A stretch of DNA of 64,000 nt. Origin: Mariniphaga anaerophila. GTDB lineage: Bacteria > Bacteroidota > Bacteroidia > Bacteroidales > Prolixibacteraceae. The stretch spans positions 124,001 through 188,000 of the forward strand of contig NZ_FQUM01000005.1 of NCBI RefSeq assembly GCF_900129025.1, given 5' to 3'. This document shows, one piece after another, positions 17,143 to 25,318 of this stretch. Each line of letters opens with the position of its first letter. Positions within the stretch are counted from its first letter, which is position 1. The notes below the pieces were generated by a model, which saw nothing but the letters and a program-made list of their open reading frames with translations, was not told where the DNA came from and did no database searches. The position numbers and the translations under genes were made by a program.

Positions 17143-17640
17143 ATGAAGCGGATAATATTAGCTGCAATTGTTTTAGGTTTGGCTTTTGCCTCATGTAAGT
17201 CGAAAAAAGAATTGGCTCAATCGCCATATACAACCGATCCTGCAACACAGCCAAAAGTGTTTACCGTGCCTGCAAGTGATACTCAAACGCAAGCACAACC
17301 GCAACCGCAGGCAAAACCAGAACCTGTGGCAGCAAGCAACGAACATGTTGCCATGCGTAAAGAACAGGTTTCTTTTACCAACCAGGAAGACAAAGTAAAA
17401 AACGAATCCAATAACTTTTTTGTTATTATCGGATCTTTCAGCCAGCTTAGCAACGCAAAAAACTATCGCGAAACACTTTTAAACAAAGGGTTCACCCCTA
17501 TAATTTTACATAGTGAAACAGGTTACTACCGTGTATGCGTAAACTCGTATCAAAACGAGAGCGACGCTCGTACCCGGGTAGCACAAGTCCGCCAGACTTA
17601 TCCGGAGTATTCGGATGTTTGGTTGTTGATTAAAGATTAA
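17143..17640 (+). CDS. SPOR-domain lipoprotein
   Basis: The 165-residue product is a lipoprotein (Cys18 in AFASC) with a Pro/Gln-rich linker (about residues 30-70) and a C-terminal SPOR domain (about 85-160; NNFFVIIGSFSQLSNAKNY through YYRVCVNSYQ). SPOR domains bind denuded glycan strands of septal peptidoglycan, so a role at the division site is likely. A Rho-independent terminator follows 18 nt after the stop. Confidence 0.88.
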   Translation: MKRIILAAIVLGLAFASCKSKKELAQSPYTTDPATQPKVFTVPASDTQTQAQPQPQAKPEPVAASNEHVAMRKEQVSFTNQEDKVKNESNNFFVIIGSFSQLSNAKNYRETLLNKGFTPIILHSETGYYRVCVNSYQNESDARTRVAQVRQTYPEYSDVWLLIKD

Positions 17641-17658
17641 TTCTAAAAAAATTATTGG

Positions 17659-17686
17659 AAAGCCGCATTAATGCGGCTTTTTTTTG
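17659..17686 (+). terminator. Strong Rho-independent terminator after the SPOR gene
   Basis: The 10-bp perfect stem AAAGCCGCAT... (17659-17668 with 17671-17680) is followed by an eight-T run, the clearest intrinsic terminator in this part of the window. Confidence 0.9.
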
Positions 17687-17739
17687 CGCTCAACTTTCGC
17701 CTCATCCTTGAAAATGAACATTTTTTAGAAAATGAGTAT

Positions 17740-17747
17740 TACATTTG
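17740..17747 (+). promoter_or_regulatory. Candidate -7 box TACATTTG for the dCMP deaminase gene
   Basis: TAnnTTTG match 45 nt before ATG 17793, just after the preceding terminator. The -33 element is not clear. Confidence 0.45.
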
Positions 17748-17792
17748 TAACCCAATAAATAATTGGACGACCAATATTTTAGTATCAGTAAA

Positions 17793-18236
17793 ATGAAAAA
17801 CGAACAAAAGCAAAAATTACTGGATCAGCGCTACCTAAAAATGGCAATGATTTGGGCACAAAATTCATACTGCCAACGCAGAAAAGTAGGTGCGTTAATC
17901 GTAAAAGATAAAATGATAATTTCTGACGGCTACAACGGAACGCCGTCGGGTTTTGAAAACGTGTGTGAAGACGAAGACAATAAAACAAAACCCTACGTTC
18001 TTCATGCCGAAGCAAATGCGATAACAAAAGTTGCAAAATCGGGAAATAGCAGCGAAGGCTCAACCCTCTACGTTACTTCCTCTCCCTGCCTCGAATGTTC
18101 GAAACTCATTATTCAGGCTGGAATTAAACGCGTTATTTTTACTGAAAGTTATCGTTTGGAAGACGGAATAAACTTATTGAAAAGAGCAGATATCGAGGTT
18201 AAGCAAGTGAAACTGGACACATTAGAAGACGATTAA
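17793..18236 (+). CDS. dCMP/cytidine deaminase family protein (ComE-like)
   Basis: The 147-residue zinc enzyme has the deaminase core His71-Ala-Glu73 (LHAEANAI) and Pro98-Cys99-x2-Cys102 (SSPCLEC), which bind zinc and activate water. NGTPSGFENVC marks the dCMP deaminase subgroup rather than a cytidine deaminase. It would supply dUMP for thymidylate synthesis. ATG 17793 is used; a TTG at 17763 adds ten unconserved residues. The stop codon abuts the ATG of the S41 protease, so the two are co-transcribed. Confidence 0.9.
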   Translation: MKNEQKQKLLDQRYLKMAMIWAQNSYCQRRKVGALIVKDKMIISDGYNGTPSGFENVCEDEDNKTKPYVLHAEANAITKVAKSGNSSEGSTLYVTSSPCLECSKLIIQAGIKRVIFTESYRLEDGINLLKRADIEVKQVKLDTLEDD

Positions 18237-19880
18237 ATGAATAAAAAAACCATCATTATAATTCCGCTTCTTGTTGCGATTTCTGTAGCGGCAGGAATTG
18301 TAATCGGAAATTTATTAAAGCAAAACAGCCAGCCGATTTTCAACCCCATCGGGCACTCAAAACCCAACAAGCTCACCTCCATTCTTCGGCTTATCGAGAG
18401 CGGATACGTCGATAGTGTGGACATGAACGAAATTATTGAAAATACCATTCCCGAGGTGCTGGAAAATCTCGACCCGCACACTGCTTACATTCCGGCTCGA
18501 AACATGCAGGAAGTACAGGAAGAAATGCGCGGAAACTTTTCCGGAATCGGCGTTCAGTTTTCCATTCAGGAAGATACCGTACGGGTTATTGAAGTGATTT
18601 CCGGAGGGCCGTCGAGCAAAGTCGGTATTTTGCCCGGAGACCGGATTGTTACTGTTAATGATTCGCTTATTGCCGGTGTTGATGTTCAAAATTCGACGGT
18701 ACTGAAACTGCTGCGCGGAGAGAAAAACTCTTCGGTAAAAGTAGGAGTTGTAAGAAAAGGTTATAAAGACAATCTGGAATTTGAGATTACACGCGACGAT
18801 ATTCCACTTATTAGCGTGGATGTTTCGTACATGATTAACGATGAAACAGGTTTTATTAAAGTCACCCGCTTTGCTGAAACCACATACGACGAGTTTATGC
18901 AAGGCGTACAAAAGCTTCAACAATCGGGAGCAGAAAAGCTGATTGTTGATTTGCGCCAAAACCCCGGAGGTTCGCTCTCCAGTGTTTTGCAAATTGTAGA
19001 CGAGTTTCTGAAAAAAGGCGAGCCTATTCTGTACACCGAAGGGCTGAACCAACCCCGGAAAACCTACAATGCATCAGGAAGAAACACCTGGGAGGCACTG
19101 AAAGTATATGTGCTGATTGACGAATTTTCTGCCTCGGCCAGTGAAATTTTTGCCGGTGCCATGCAGGACAACGACCGAGGACTGGTAATTGGCCGGCGTT
19201 CGTTTGGAAAAGGACTGGTACAGGAACAAATTCCGCTGATGGATGGCTCTGCGCTCCGGCTCACGGTTGCACGGTTTTATACCCCCAGCGGACGATGCAT
19301 TCAAAAGTCGTACGAAAACGGCAACGACGAATATTACCACGACCTTTATTCCCGTTTCAGCCATCAGGAACAATTGTTTGCCGACAGCATCCACCTGAAC
19401 GATTCACTGAAATACCAGACAAGTGCAGGCCGAACCGTTTATGGAGGAGGAGGAATTATGCCTGACATTTTTGTTCCGCTGGACACAACCGGGAACTCAG
19501 AATATTTTGACAAAATTTATCGGAAAGGGCTCATTTATACCTTTGCCTACGCTTATGCCGATAAAAACCGCGAAAAGCTTTCTCAACTTGAGACAGCTGA
19601 CGATTTTGACATGTACCTCGACAAACAGAATATTCTGAACGAATTTGTTAATTACGCCCGAGAAAAAGGAATTCCGCGCGATGCAAAAGGATTAAAACTT
19701 TCGGAAAAAGTCATAAAAACCCAACTGAAAGCATACATTGCTCGAAATATTATTGGCGAAGAAGGGTACTACCCAATTATCAGGCAACTGGATAACACGT
19801 TGCAAAGAGCCATTGAAATTTCAACGCAAAACCTGCTGGTAGAAAGCGTAAGACGCGACAGTATCGATTCAAACGATTAA
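18237..19880 (+). CDS. S41 family C-terminal processing peptidase (CtpA/Prc-like)
   Basis: The 547-residue protease is anchored by an N-terminal membrane segment (about residues 5-27) and works in the periplasm on protein C-termini. A PDZ domain spans about 95-185 (FSGIGVQFS and LPGDRIVTVN). The catalytic dyad is Ser300 (in DEFSASASEIFAG) and Lys325 (RRSFGKGLVQ); the 25-residue spacing matches other CtpA/Tsp enzymes. About 150 residues of C-terminal helical sequence follow. It begins directly after the dCMP deaminase stop. Confidence 0.93.
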   Translation: MNKKTIIIIPLLVAISVAAGIVIGNLLKQNSQPIFNPIGHSKPNKLTSILRLIESGYVDSVDMNEIIENTIPEVLENLDPHTAYIPARNMQEVQEEMRGNFSGIGVQFSIQEDTVRVIEVISGGPSSKVGILPGDRIVTVNDSLIAGVDVQNSTVLKLLRGEKNSSVKVGVVRKGYKDNLEFEITRDDIPLISVDVSYMINDETGFIKVTRFAETTYDEFMQGVQKLQQSGAEKLIVDLRQNPGGSLSSVLQIVDEFLKKGEPILYTEGLNQPRKTYNASGRNTWEALKVYVLIDEFSASASEIFAGAMQDNDRGLVIGRRSFGKGLVQEQIPLMDGSALRLTVARFYTPSGRCIQKSYENGNDEYYHDLYSRFSHQEQLFADSIHLNDSLKYQTSAGRTVYGGGGIMPDIFVPLDTTGNSEYFDKIYRKGLIYTFAYAYADKNREKLSQLETADDFDMYLDKQNILNEFVNYAREKGIPRDAKGLKLSEKVIKTQLKAYIARNIIGEEGYYPIIRQLDNTLQRAIEISTQNLLVESVRRDSIDSND

Positions 19881-19923
19881 GCTAAGCATTCGAATAAAGT
19901 TCTGTGCTAAAGATTTTAAGAAT

Positions 19924-19954
19924 ACTCCACTCCAAAAACGGGTGGAGTTTTTTT
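19924..19954 (+). terminator. Rho-independent terminator after the S41 protease gene
   Basis: ACTCCAC (19924-19930) pairs with GTGGAGT (19942-19948), followed by seven T residues. It separates this operon from the minus-strand pentapeptide gene. Confidence 0.85.
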
Positions 19955-19970
19955 GTGGAAACTATTCGCG

Positions 19971-20552
19971 TTAAAAAGAGGTGTCAATATTTAAATCGTA
20001 CTTTTCTAAAAGGCCGGCGATACCACGCACTGAGAATTTTGCTTTTCTAACCCGGTTATTTTCCGGATCAATGGAATAATTGTACGAGGTACGAAAATCC
20101 GCTTTTTCAATAACAGTGCGCTCAAAAGTTGCTCTTGCCAGGTCGCAATTATCAAACAGCGAACCAGTCAAATCAGATGCAGTAAAATCAACTTCCTGCA
20201 ACTGGGTATTCTTAAAAATTGTTTTCTTAATTTTTATTCCAAATAACGAAGAATGGTTCAGAATACAATCCTCAAAACTGAACGCCAAACCAAACGGATT
20301 GCAGTCATCAAATCGCAATCCCAACATTTTGCACTCTTTAAATTTCGCATCCCTGAATGTGGTGGTTGTCAGTTTGGCCAGACTTAGGTTACACCCCAAA
20401 AATTCGCAGTCAACAAAAATACAATCAGACAGGTCGCCGTTTGAAAAATCACAGTCTAGAAACCGGCAATCCTCGTACTCCCCTTTTAAAGGGTGACTGT
20501 TTTCAAAATCATCATTTTTAAACGTCTTCCCTTCAGTGTAATCCTTTTCCAT
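19971..20552 (-). CDS. Pentapeptide-repeat protein
   Basis: The 193-residue cytoplasmic protein is built of pentapeptide repeats with the A(D/N)LxX/F-centred pattern, for example DLSDCIFVDCEFLGCNLSLA, TTFRDAKFKECKM and FDNCDLARATF. Such proteins fold into a right-handed quadrilateral beta-helix; the Qnr group mimics DNA and protects gyrase, but this one lacks further hints of that and may act otherwise. It lies 21 nt downstream of the outer-membrane protein gene, probably in the same transcript. Confidence 0.85.
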   Translation of the reverse strand: MEKDYTEGKTFKNDDFENSHPLKGEYEDCRFLDCDFSNGDLSDCIFVDCEFLGCNLSLAKLTTTTFRDAKFKECKMLGLRFDDCNPFGLAFSFEDCILNHSSLFGIKIKKTIFKNTQLQEVDFTASDLTGSLFDNCDLARATFERTVIEKADFRTSYNYSIDPENNRVRKAKFSVRGIAGLLEKYDLNIDTSF

Positions 20553-20573
20553 TCTCTGTAATTTCTAAAAATT

Positions 20574-21212
20574 TCATTTCTGCTGCCTTCCCAATTTATA
20601 AGTCAGCCCTACTCTTATTCCTTCGTCCCACGTACGTTGATGGTATTTCTCCGGAGAAAAAGAGATAAGCGAATGTTCTTTGAAATACGGATTGGCATAA
20701 ACTGAAAAGCCGGGACCAAAATCAAAATTGAGCCCCAGCCCCATCAAAAATCCGATCCCGGTGTGGTCGTCAATCGAATTGGCACCGGAAACATCAAAGT
20801 CAAGAAGTCCGCCTCCATTCACAAAAAAATACCGCAAAAAATTAATTCTCAAAGTAAGCGGGACTGAAATCAGGTTCATCTTTTCTTTGCGCGGAGAGTT
20901 GTTGTATTCTTCTCCAATAAACGGGGGATTAAAAATAGTATGATGCACGGAATACTCCAGACCTGTTTCGAACTCAAGCCAACTTTTTATCCCGTAAATG
21001 TAATTCACTCCAACAGAAAAAGAGCCGTCGTTATCGTATCCTCCGGTTCCATCCAAACCGGAAGGCCAATACACGAGGTTTTTACCAAACGGAGAAACAT
21101 AAACCCCTATTTTTCCAACAGGAGATACTTCTGTATTTTCTTGCGCATTTAAAGGGAGACAAAAAAGCATAACTACAAACACCACCAAACATGAAGCAAT
21201 CGTTTTTTTCAT
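20574..21212 (-). CDS. Predicted outer-membrane beta-barrel protein
   Basis: The 212-residue product has a signal peptide (MKKTIASCLVVFVVMLFCLPLNAQ) and alternating amphipathic strands with short turns typical of 8-stranded OmpW/OmpA-like barrels (for example SFSVGVNYIYGIKSWLEFETG). The last strand ends in a Tyr-rich, Arg/Lys tail. No specific family can be named. It follows the S4-domain gene on the minus strand after a ~230-nt gap that carries a low-confidence ORF. Confidence 0.7.
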   Translation of the reverse strand: MKKTIASCLVVFVVMLFCLPLNAQENTEVSPVGKIGVYVSPFGKNLVYWPSGLDGTGGYDNDGSFSVGVNYIYGIKSWLEFETGLEYSVHHTIFNPPFIGEEYNNSPRKEKMNLISVPLTLRINFLRYFFVNGGGLLDFDVSGANSIDDHTGIGFLMGLGLNFDFGPGFSVYANPYFKEHSLISFSPEKYHQRTWDEGIRVGLTYKLGRQQK

Positions 21213-21249
21213 TTGTTTCAGATTAAATTTTGAATGCCTAAAAATGGAA

Positions 21250-21438
21250 TTAGCATGAAACTAAAGTCATCTCGCCCGATGTAAACTCCATGCTGATACC
21301 ACAGTCCTGTTTTTCAAATTTAGTTTTTACAAAAGATGCAATTCCCTCAAAAAGGTTGCGCAGCCCAAATGCCCTAGAAAAAGAAAAGTAATTGGCACAG
21401 TATTCTGTCTCCTGAAAAGAGGGTTCAAAAAAACACAA
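21250..21438 (-). CDS. Low-confidence small ORF in frame after the S4-protein stop codon
   Basis: Reading on from the S4-domain gene stop in the same frame gives 64 further codons without interruption (about 62 from a TTG at 21438). Codon choice looks coding-like and the peptide contains RNLFEGIASFVKTKFEKQD. It has no ATG near its start, no recognised family and could be a chance ORF, a decayed gene or a short orphan. Kept only because the gap otherwise has no content. Confidence 0.2.
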   Translation of the reverse strand: MCFFEPSFQETEYCANYFSFSRAFGLRNLFEGIASFVKTKFEKQDCGISMEFTSGEMTLVSC

Positions 21439-21444
21439 CTCCGA

Positions 21445-21651
21445 TTACACGATTCGAATAACTTCTCCCTCAACTTCAATTTCGTCGCCCGGCCTTAACT
21501 TTGCTCGTTTCCTGAGTTCAGGCACTCCGTTTAGAAAAACTTCGCCGCTTTCCACCAACATTTTGGCATAACCACCGGTTTCGGCAATTCTGATTAGTTT
21601 AAGCAGTTTAACAAGTTCAATATATTCTGATTCCAGAACAAATTCTTTCAT
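21445..21651 (-). CDS. Small S4-domain RNA-binding protein (YaaA/RlbA type)
   Basis: The 68-residue protein is a lone S4 domain: ESGEVFLNGVPELRKRAKLR is the RNA-binding alpha-L core, preceded by IELVKLLKLIRIAETGG. Such proteins bind structured RNA and in Firmicutes sit next to recF and take part in ribosome-associated functions. It begins 1 nt after the stop of the C1 peptidase gene and is probably translated from the same transcript. Confidence 0.88.
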   Translation of the reverse strand: MKEFVLESEYIELVKLLKLIRIAETGGYAKMLVESGEVFLNGVPELRKRAKLRPGDEIEVEGEVIRIV

Positions 21652-21652
21652 T

Positions 21653-22732
21653 TTACAAATCTAATTTTTGTCGGATTCTTCTGGGAATAGCGTTTTTATG
21701 AACCATTATGGCCACTGTTTTCAGGCGGACATAATCTTCGGTGAGATTTAGGTACCCGCCAAATTCGTTACTTTCGGCACCCCACGAGTTTTTTGTATAG
21801 AAACCGGTTTTCCCGTTTTCGCCTTCCGAAAGGCCAACAATGTGCATTAAATGGTCGTCGGTTGTGGTGCGGTTATAAAAAGTTTTTTGGCGCAGTTTCT
21901 GGGTTACTTTACCCTGCTGTTTTTCGGGCAAATCGGCAATTCCCTTATTGTGCATAAATGTTTTTTCACTGGTATCGCCATCCCAGCAAACCGTATAATC
22001 GTTTTCCAATGCGCTCACCATTACCTGCACCAGTTCGTCGATGGGCAAATTGTAGTACAACGCGTGCGACCAGTTATCCGGGACTTCAAGTACAAAAGGC
22101 TGATAAAAGGGATGGTGCGAGTAGGAAGTCAACTCAACAAAGTCGTCAGGATCAATATCGAACTCTTCGCGGTATTTAACCGGAGAAAACCGGCCGTCCG
22201 CAGTTTTCACTTTTTTAGGCAATTTTCCCAGGTGTTTTTCCAGAACAGAATTGAGCTTTTCTACGTCTTCAACATCAAATTTATTCTGGTTATCATTCAA
22301 CCTTTCAACCTTATTAAGCATTGTTTTCGCGAGCGCTCTGTGCTGAAAACGCCCGTCTTCCATTTTTCCGGGAAAAGCATCATTGGTAACCATCCCATGC
22401 ACACGCAACACATCCATTACATCGTGCGCCTGGCCACCCTGTCCAAAATTATTGTTGCCGTGGTAAAGCAGGTATTTCTCCGCTTTATTCAGGTATGTAT
22501 GGTATACAAAAAACATCTCCGAAAGGTCGGTTTCAGGAAATCCTTTTCGCATGATTTCCGACTCCAGAAAACTGGTAGCCGTAAAACTCCAGCATGTTCC
22601 GGTACTCCCCTGGCTAATAACCGGCGAATGAGCCACCACTTTCCGAAGGGTAAAACCTCCTGCCCCATCGTTTGCAGAAACAGAAAAACAATTTAGTACG
22701 GCCAGAAAAAGTAACGTTAAAAACAATCTCAT
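21653..22732 (-). CDS. Secreted C1-family cysteine peptidase (aminopeptidase C-like)
   Basis: The 359-residue protein has a signal peptide (MRLFLTLLFLAVLNCFSVSA) and a papain-like fold of the bleomycin hydrolase/PepC type. Active-site Cys47 lies in SQGSTGTCWSFTATSFLES, the His is in DDHLMHIVGL and the Asn in TKNSWGAE. An exported location differs from cytoplasmic PepC. ATG 22732 is used; a TTG three codons earlier is possible. It is 12 nt downstream of the YjbR-like gene and 1 nt upstream of the S4 gene. Confidence 0.87.
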   Translation of the reverse strand: MRLFLTLLFLAVLNCFSVSANDGAGGFTLRKVVAHSPVISQGSTGTCWSFTATSFLESEIMRKGFPETDLSEMFFVYHTYLNKAEKYLLYHGNNNFGQGGQAHDVMDVLRVHGMVTNDAFPGKMEDGRFQHRALAKTMLNKVERLNDNQNKFDVEDVEKLNSVLEKHLGKLPKKVKTADGRFSPVKYREEFDIDPDDFVELTSYSHHPFYQPFVLEVPDNWSHALYYNLPIDELVQVMVSALENDYTVCWDGDTSEKTFMHNKGIADLPEKQQGKVTQKLRQKTFYNRTTTDDHLMHIVGLSEGENGKTGFYTKNSWGAESNEFGGYLNLTEDYVRLKTVAIMVHKNAIPRRIRQKLDL

Positions 22733-22744
22733 AATCTTCAAAAT

Positions 22745-23098
22745 TTACACATTATTAAGTTCTTCCCTAATTTTCTTAGGCAATTTAGATACAATTAATT
22801 TATACGAATCGTCAATTAGCTGTTTAATCATTTCATCTGAAACCGAATCATCAATTGAAACCGTATTCCAATGTTGTTTATTCATATGATATCCGGGCTT
22901 AATGGCAGGATATTGCTCCCGCAATTCCTGGTTCTTCTCCGGTTCGTTTTTCAAATTCACAAATAAATCTCCTTCCAAATCGGTGAGGCAAAACATTTTG
23001 CCGGCCACTTTAAAAACCAGCGTAGTTTCATCAAACGGAAAACTCTCGGTTACTCCCTTTTTCCCCACGCAATATTCTCTCAGTTCTTCAATATTCAT
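22745..23098 (-). CDS. MmcQ/YjbR family DNA-binding protein
   Basis: The 117-residue protein is a single MmcQ/YjbR domain, shown by ESFPFDETTLVFKVAGKMF, YPAIKPGYHMNKQHWNTV and the closing helix. Members adopt a CyaY-like fold with a proposed double-wing DNA-binding mode; the function is unknown. It is the first gene of a probable three-gene operon with the C1 peptidase and S4 genes. Confidence 0.88.
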   Translation of the reverse strand: MNIEELREYCVGKKGVTESFPFDETTLVFKVAGKMFCLTDLEGDLFVNLKNEPEKNQELREQYPAIKPGYHMNKQHWNTVSIDDSVSDEMIKQLIDDSYKLIVSKLPKKIREELNNV

Positions 23099-23117
23099 AA
23101 TCCAAATTTTTTCTGAA

Positions 23118-23125
23118 CAAAAATA
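23118..23125 (-). promoter_or_regulatory. Candidate -7 box TATTTTTG for the YjbR-peptidase-S4 operon
   Basis: A minus-strand TAnnTTTG match 19 nt upstream of the start at 23098. No -33 element recognised. Confidence 0.4.
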
Positions 23126-23173
23126 GTTTTCTCAACTAAAAATCCATCCCCGGCAAAAACTCAGGTTGTTGTT

Positions 23174-23536
23174 TTACAGGGTTGGATAAAAAGCATCTTT
23201 AAAGTGTTCCAGTTCGTGGCCTGATTTGAAAAAAATAATGGTAATCACATCAAAACGGGTTTCAAAATGAAGGTCTTTTTCTAAAATATAGGCCTCGGTT
23301 GCTTCCACAATTCGTTTCATTTTTGCTGTGGTAACGGCTTCTGAAGGGTGTTCATACCGAATTCCGTTTCGCGATTTCACCTCCACAACTACCAACTGCT
23401 TTCCGTCCTGCGCAATAATATCCAGCTCCAGGTGGCCAAAATGCCAGTTGATATCCAGAATTTTATAGCCCAGTTGCAAAACGTATTCCTGTGCAAACCT
23501 TTCGCCTAATTCCCCTATTTCTTTTGTTGAAACCAA
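23174..23536 (-). CDS. YraN/UPF0102 endonuclease-like protein
   Basis: The 120-residue protein has the YraN core: GELGERFAQEYVLQLGYKIL, then WHFGHLELDIIAQDG and VVVEVKSR, which carries the Glu-x-Lys of the restriction-endonuclease-like fold. Its nuclease role in vivo is unproven. The start appears to be TTG at 23536: a TAG stop, the terminator codon of the LD-carboxypeptidase gene, lies in the same frame 18 nt upstream and there is no ATG between. It is the last gene of the HAD/LD-carboxypeptidase/YraN operon. Confidence 0.85.
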   Translation of the reverse strand: MVSTKEIGELGERFAQEYVLQLGYKILDINWHFGHLELDIIAQDGKQLVVVEVKSRNGIRYEHPSEAVTTAKMKRIVEATEAYILEKDLHFETRFDVITIIFFKSGHELEHFKDAFYPTL

Positions 23537-23554
23537 ATTGAACGTTGAAAATTT

Positions 23555-24469
23555 CTACTGATCTGCCGGGCACTTAAAAACCGACTCCTGCCCGGTTACG
23601 TTAAGCTCCCACTTTTTACCAAAAACAAGCGCCAGATTTTTCTGTTCATGTCCTGCCGGAAAATCGAAGCACACCGGAAAATCGTACTCTGCCACTGCTT
23701 CCAGAATTATCTCGGAAATTGTTTTTCCGAAGGGCGAATCGTTGTCTTTCATGTCGGTAAAATTTCCAAGCACAAGCCCCGCCATCTTTTCAAATTTACC
23801 GCTCAGTTTTAGTTGCAGCATCATTCGGTCAACGTGGTACAGAAATTCATTAATATCTTCCAGAAACAAAATTTTGCCATCGGTATTCAATTCGTAACCG
23901 GTTCCCTGCAATCCCGAAATAATGGAAAGGTTTCCTCCCACCAGCTCTCCGGTTGCCTGTCCCTGCCTGTTGCCGGCAGATGCAGGCACAGCGTACGATG
24001 CCCCACCGCCAGCCAATATTTGCATGAGCGACTGCAGACTTTCACCGGGCAGCCCGTCCGAATTTAAAAAGTAACGCGGCATAACTCCGTGCACCGAAGC
24101 CATCCGATTGCGGTTTAAGCCGGCGTGCAAAACGGTAATATCACTAAACCCCACAAGCCATTTCGGGTGCCTGAACAACCCGTCGTATTCCAGCTTATTG
24201 AATATGCGCACCGTTCCGTAACCGCCACGGGAACAAATTACTGCAGAAGTTTCAGAATCGTCGAGGGCTGTCTGTAAATCTTCCAGACGCTGCTGGTCCG
24301 TACCTGCAAACTGAAAATGACTATCGAAAACATGCCTTCCCAACTCAACACGGTATCCTTTGTCCAAAAGCCACTCAACAGCCGGAAGCACGAACTCTTC
24401 TTTCACTTTTCCGGCAGGGGAAACAATGCGAATTTTATCTCCGGGATTTAGATACGGTGGTATTATCAT
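23555..24469 (-). CDS. LD-carboxypeptidase (S66 family)
   Basis: The 304-residue serine peptidase removes the terminal D-Ala from muropeptide tetrapeptides during peptidoglycan recycling. The nucleophile is Ser80 in VICSRGGYGTVR. The Glu and His of the family triad are expected in the second half (the NLSII... and PAGHEQKNLAL segments). No signal peptide, so it acts in the cytoplasm. ATG 24469 is chosen; an earlier in-frame TTG exists at 24487. It begins 20 nt after the HAD gene and YraN follows in the same frame. Confidence 0.9.
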   Translation of the reverse strand: MIIPPYLNPGDKIRIVSPAGKVKEEFVLPAVEWLLDKGYRVELGRHVFDSHFQFAGTDQQRLEDLQTALDDSETSAVICSRGGYGTVRIFNKLEYDGLFRHPKWLVGFSDITVLHAGLNRNRMASVHGVMPRYFLNSDGLPGESLQSLMQILAGGGASYAVPASAGNRQGQATGELVGGNLSIISGLQGTGYELNTDGKILFLEDINEFLYHVDRMMLQLKLSGKFEKMAGLVLGNFTDMKDNDSPFGKTISEIILEAVAEYDFPVCFDFPAGHEQKNLALVFGKKWELNVTGQESVFKCPADQ

Positions 24470-24489
24470 TGCTTGTTTTTCTTTCAAAA

Positions 24490-25143
24490 TTAGGCATTTA
24501 ATATAGTAAAAAGATCTTCAATACTTTCTGCCCAAAAATCAGGGTTTGCTTTTTCCAGATCCTCCCGCTTGCCAAAGCCGTAGGTTACAGCAACGGTGGA
24601 AAGGCCGTTTTCTTTCCCGCCGTCAATGTCAAAAACAGTATCTCCCACCATCACAATTTCCTTAGAGGAAGACACTTGCCGCGACTGAAGTAAATGAGAA
24701 ATAATCGTACTTTTTGTTGCATTTTCGCCCTTATAGTCGGCACCTTTTAGCTGAGTTATATATTTATCAAACCCAAAATGTTCGCAAATCTGCAACGCAA
24801 ATTTCTCCAGTTTAGCGGTGGCAATAAAAAGCTGCTTCCCCGAAAAATAAAGTTCTTCCAGCATTTCGGAAACACCGGGATAAGGATCGTTCTCAAGCAA
24901 CCCGTGAACCGAGTAGTATTCTCTAAAATACTCAACGGCCAACTTTGTGTTGCGTTCATTTAATCCGAACTGTTCTTTGAAGCCCTGTTGCAGAGGCGGC
25001 CCCACAAAACCGGCGGGCAGTGTCCCGTCAAAACCATCTACCTGCATTTTATCCAGTGCATATTTTACAGAACTTGCAATGCCTCTTGTATTATCGGTAA
25101 GCGTTCCGTCCAAATCAAATATTATATGGGAAAAACTATTCAT
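24490..25143 (-). CDS. HAD-family phosphatase (phosphoglycolate phosphatase-like)
   Basis: The 217-residue phosphohydrolase has motif I DLDGTLTDN with nucleophile Asp10 and Asp12 (FDLDGT), motif II in ATAKLEKFA, and motif IV MVGDTVFDIDGGKENG. The Glu/Leu cap helices after motif I fit class C1 phosphoglycolate phosphatase. The true substrate cannot be told. ATG 25143 is the start; it is the first gene of the minus-strand operon that ends with yraN, and its promoter candidate is at 25162. Confidence 0.88.
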   Translation of the reverse strand: MNSFSHIIFDLDGTLTDNTRGIASSVKYALDKMQVDGFDGTLPAGFVGPPLQQGFKEQFGLNERNTKLAVEYFREYYSVHGLLENDPYPGVSEMLEELYFSGKQLFIATAKLEKFALQICEHFGFDKYITQLKGADYKGENATKSTIISHLLQSRQVSSSKEIVMVGDTVFDIDGGKENGLSTVAVTYGFGKREDLEKANPDFWAESIEDLFTILNA

Positions 25144-25161
25144 TGTATTCTCTCTTTTCCA

Positions 25162-25169
25162 CAAAGGTA
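25162..25169 (-). promoter_or_regulatory. Candidate -7 box TACCTTTG for the HAD-LD-carboxypeptidase-YraN operon
   Basis: A minus-strand TAnnTTTG match 18 nt before the start at 25143; the -33 element is not clear. Confidence 0.45.
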
Positions 25170-25264
25170 AATGAAATGAAGTTCCCGGCCAGTACCGTCC
25201 CGTTGCAACACAGAAAAGAGTAAAATTGGTAACATTGAGGTTCAGTGTTTTCCCTCAATTCCAC

Positions 25265-25272
25265 TATCTTTG
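25265..25272 (+). promoter_or_regulatory. Candidate -7 box TATCTTTG for metG
   Basis: TAnnTTTG match 46 nt before ATG 25319. A -33 TTG at the correct distance was not seen. Confidence 0.45.
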
Positions 25273-25318
25273 TGCCCTCAATCAAAAAGAACCATTTTTC
25301 AAGAAAAAGAAATTCGAT

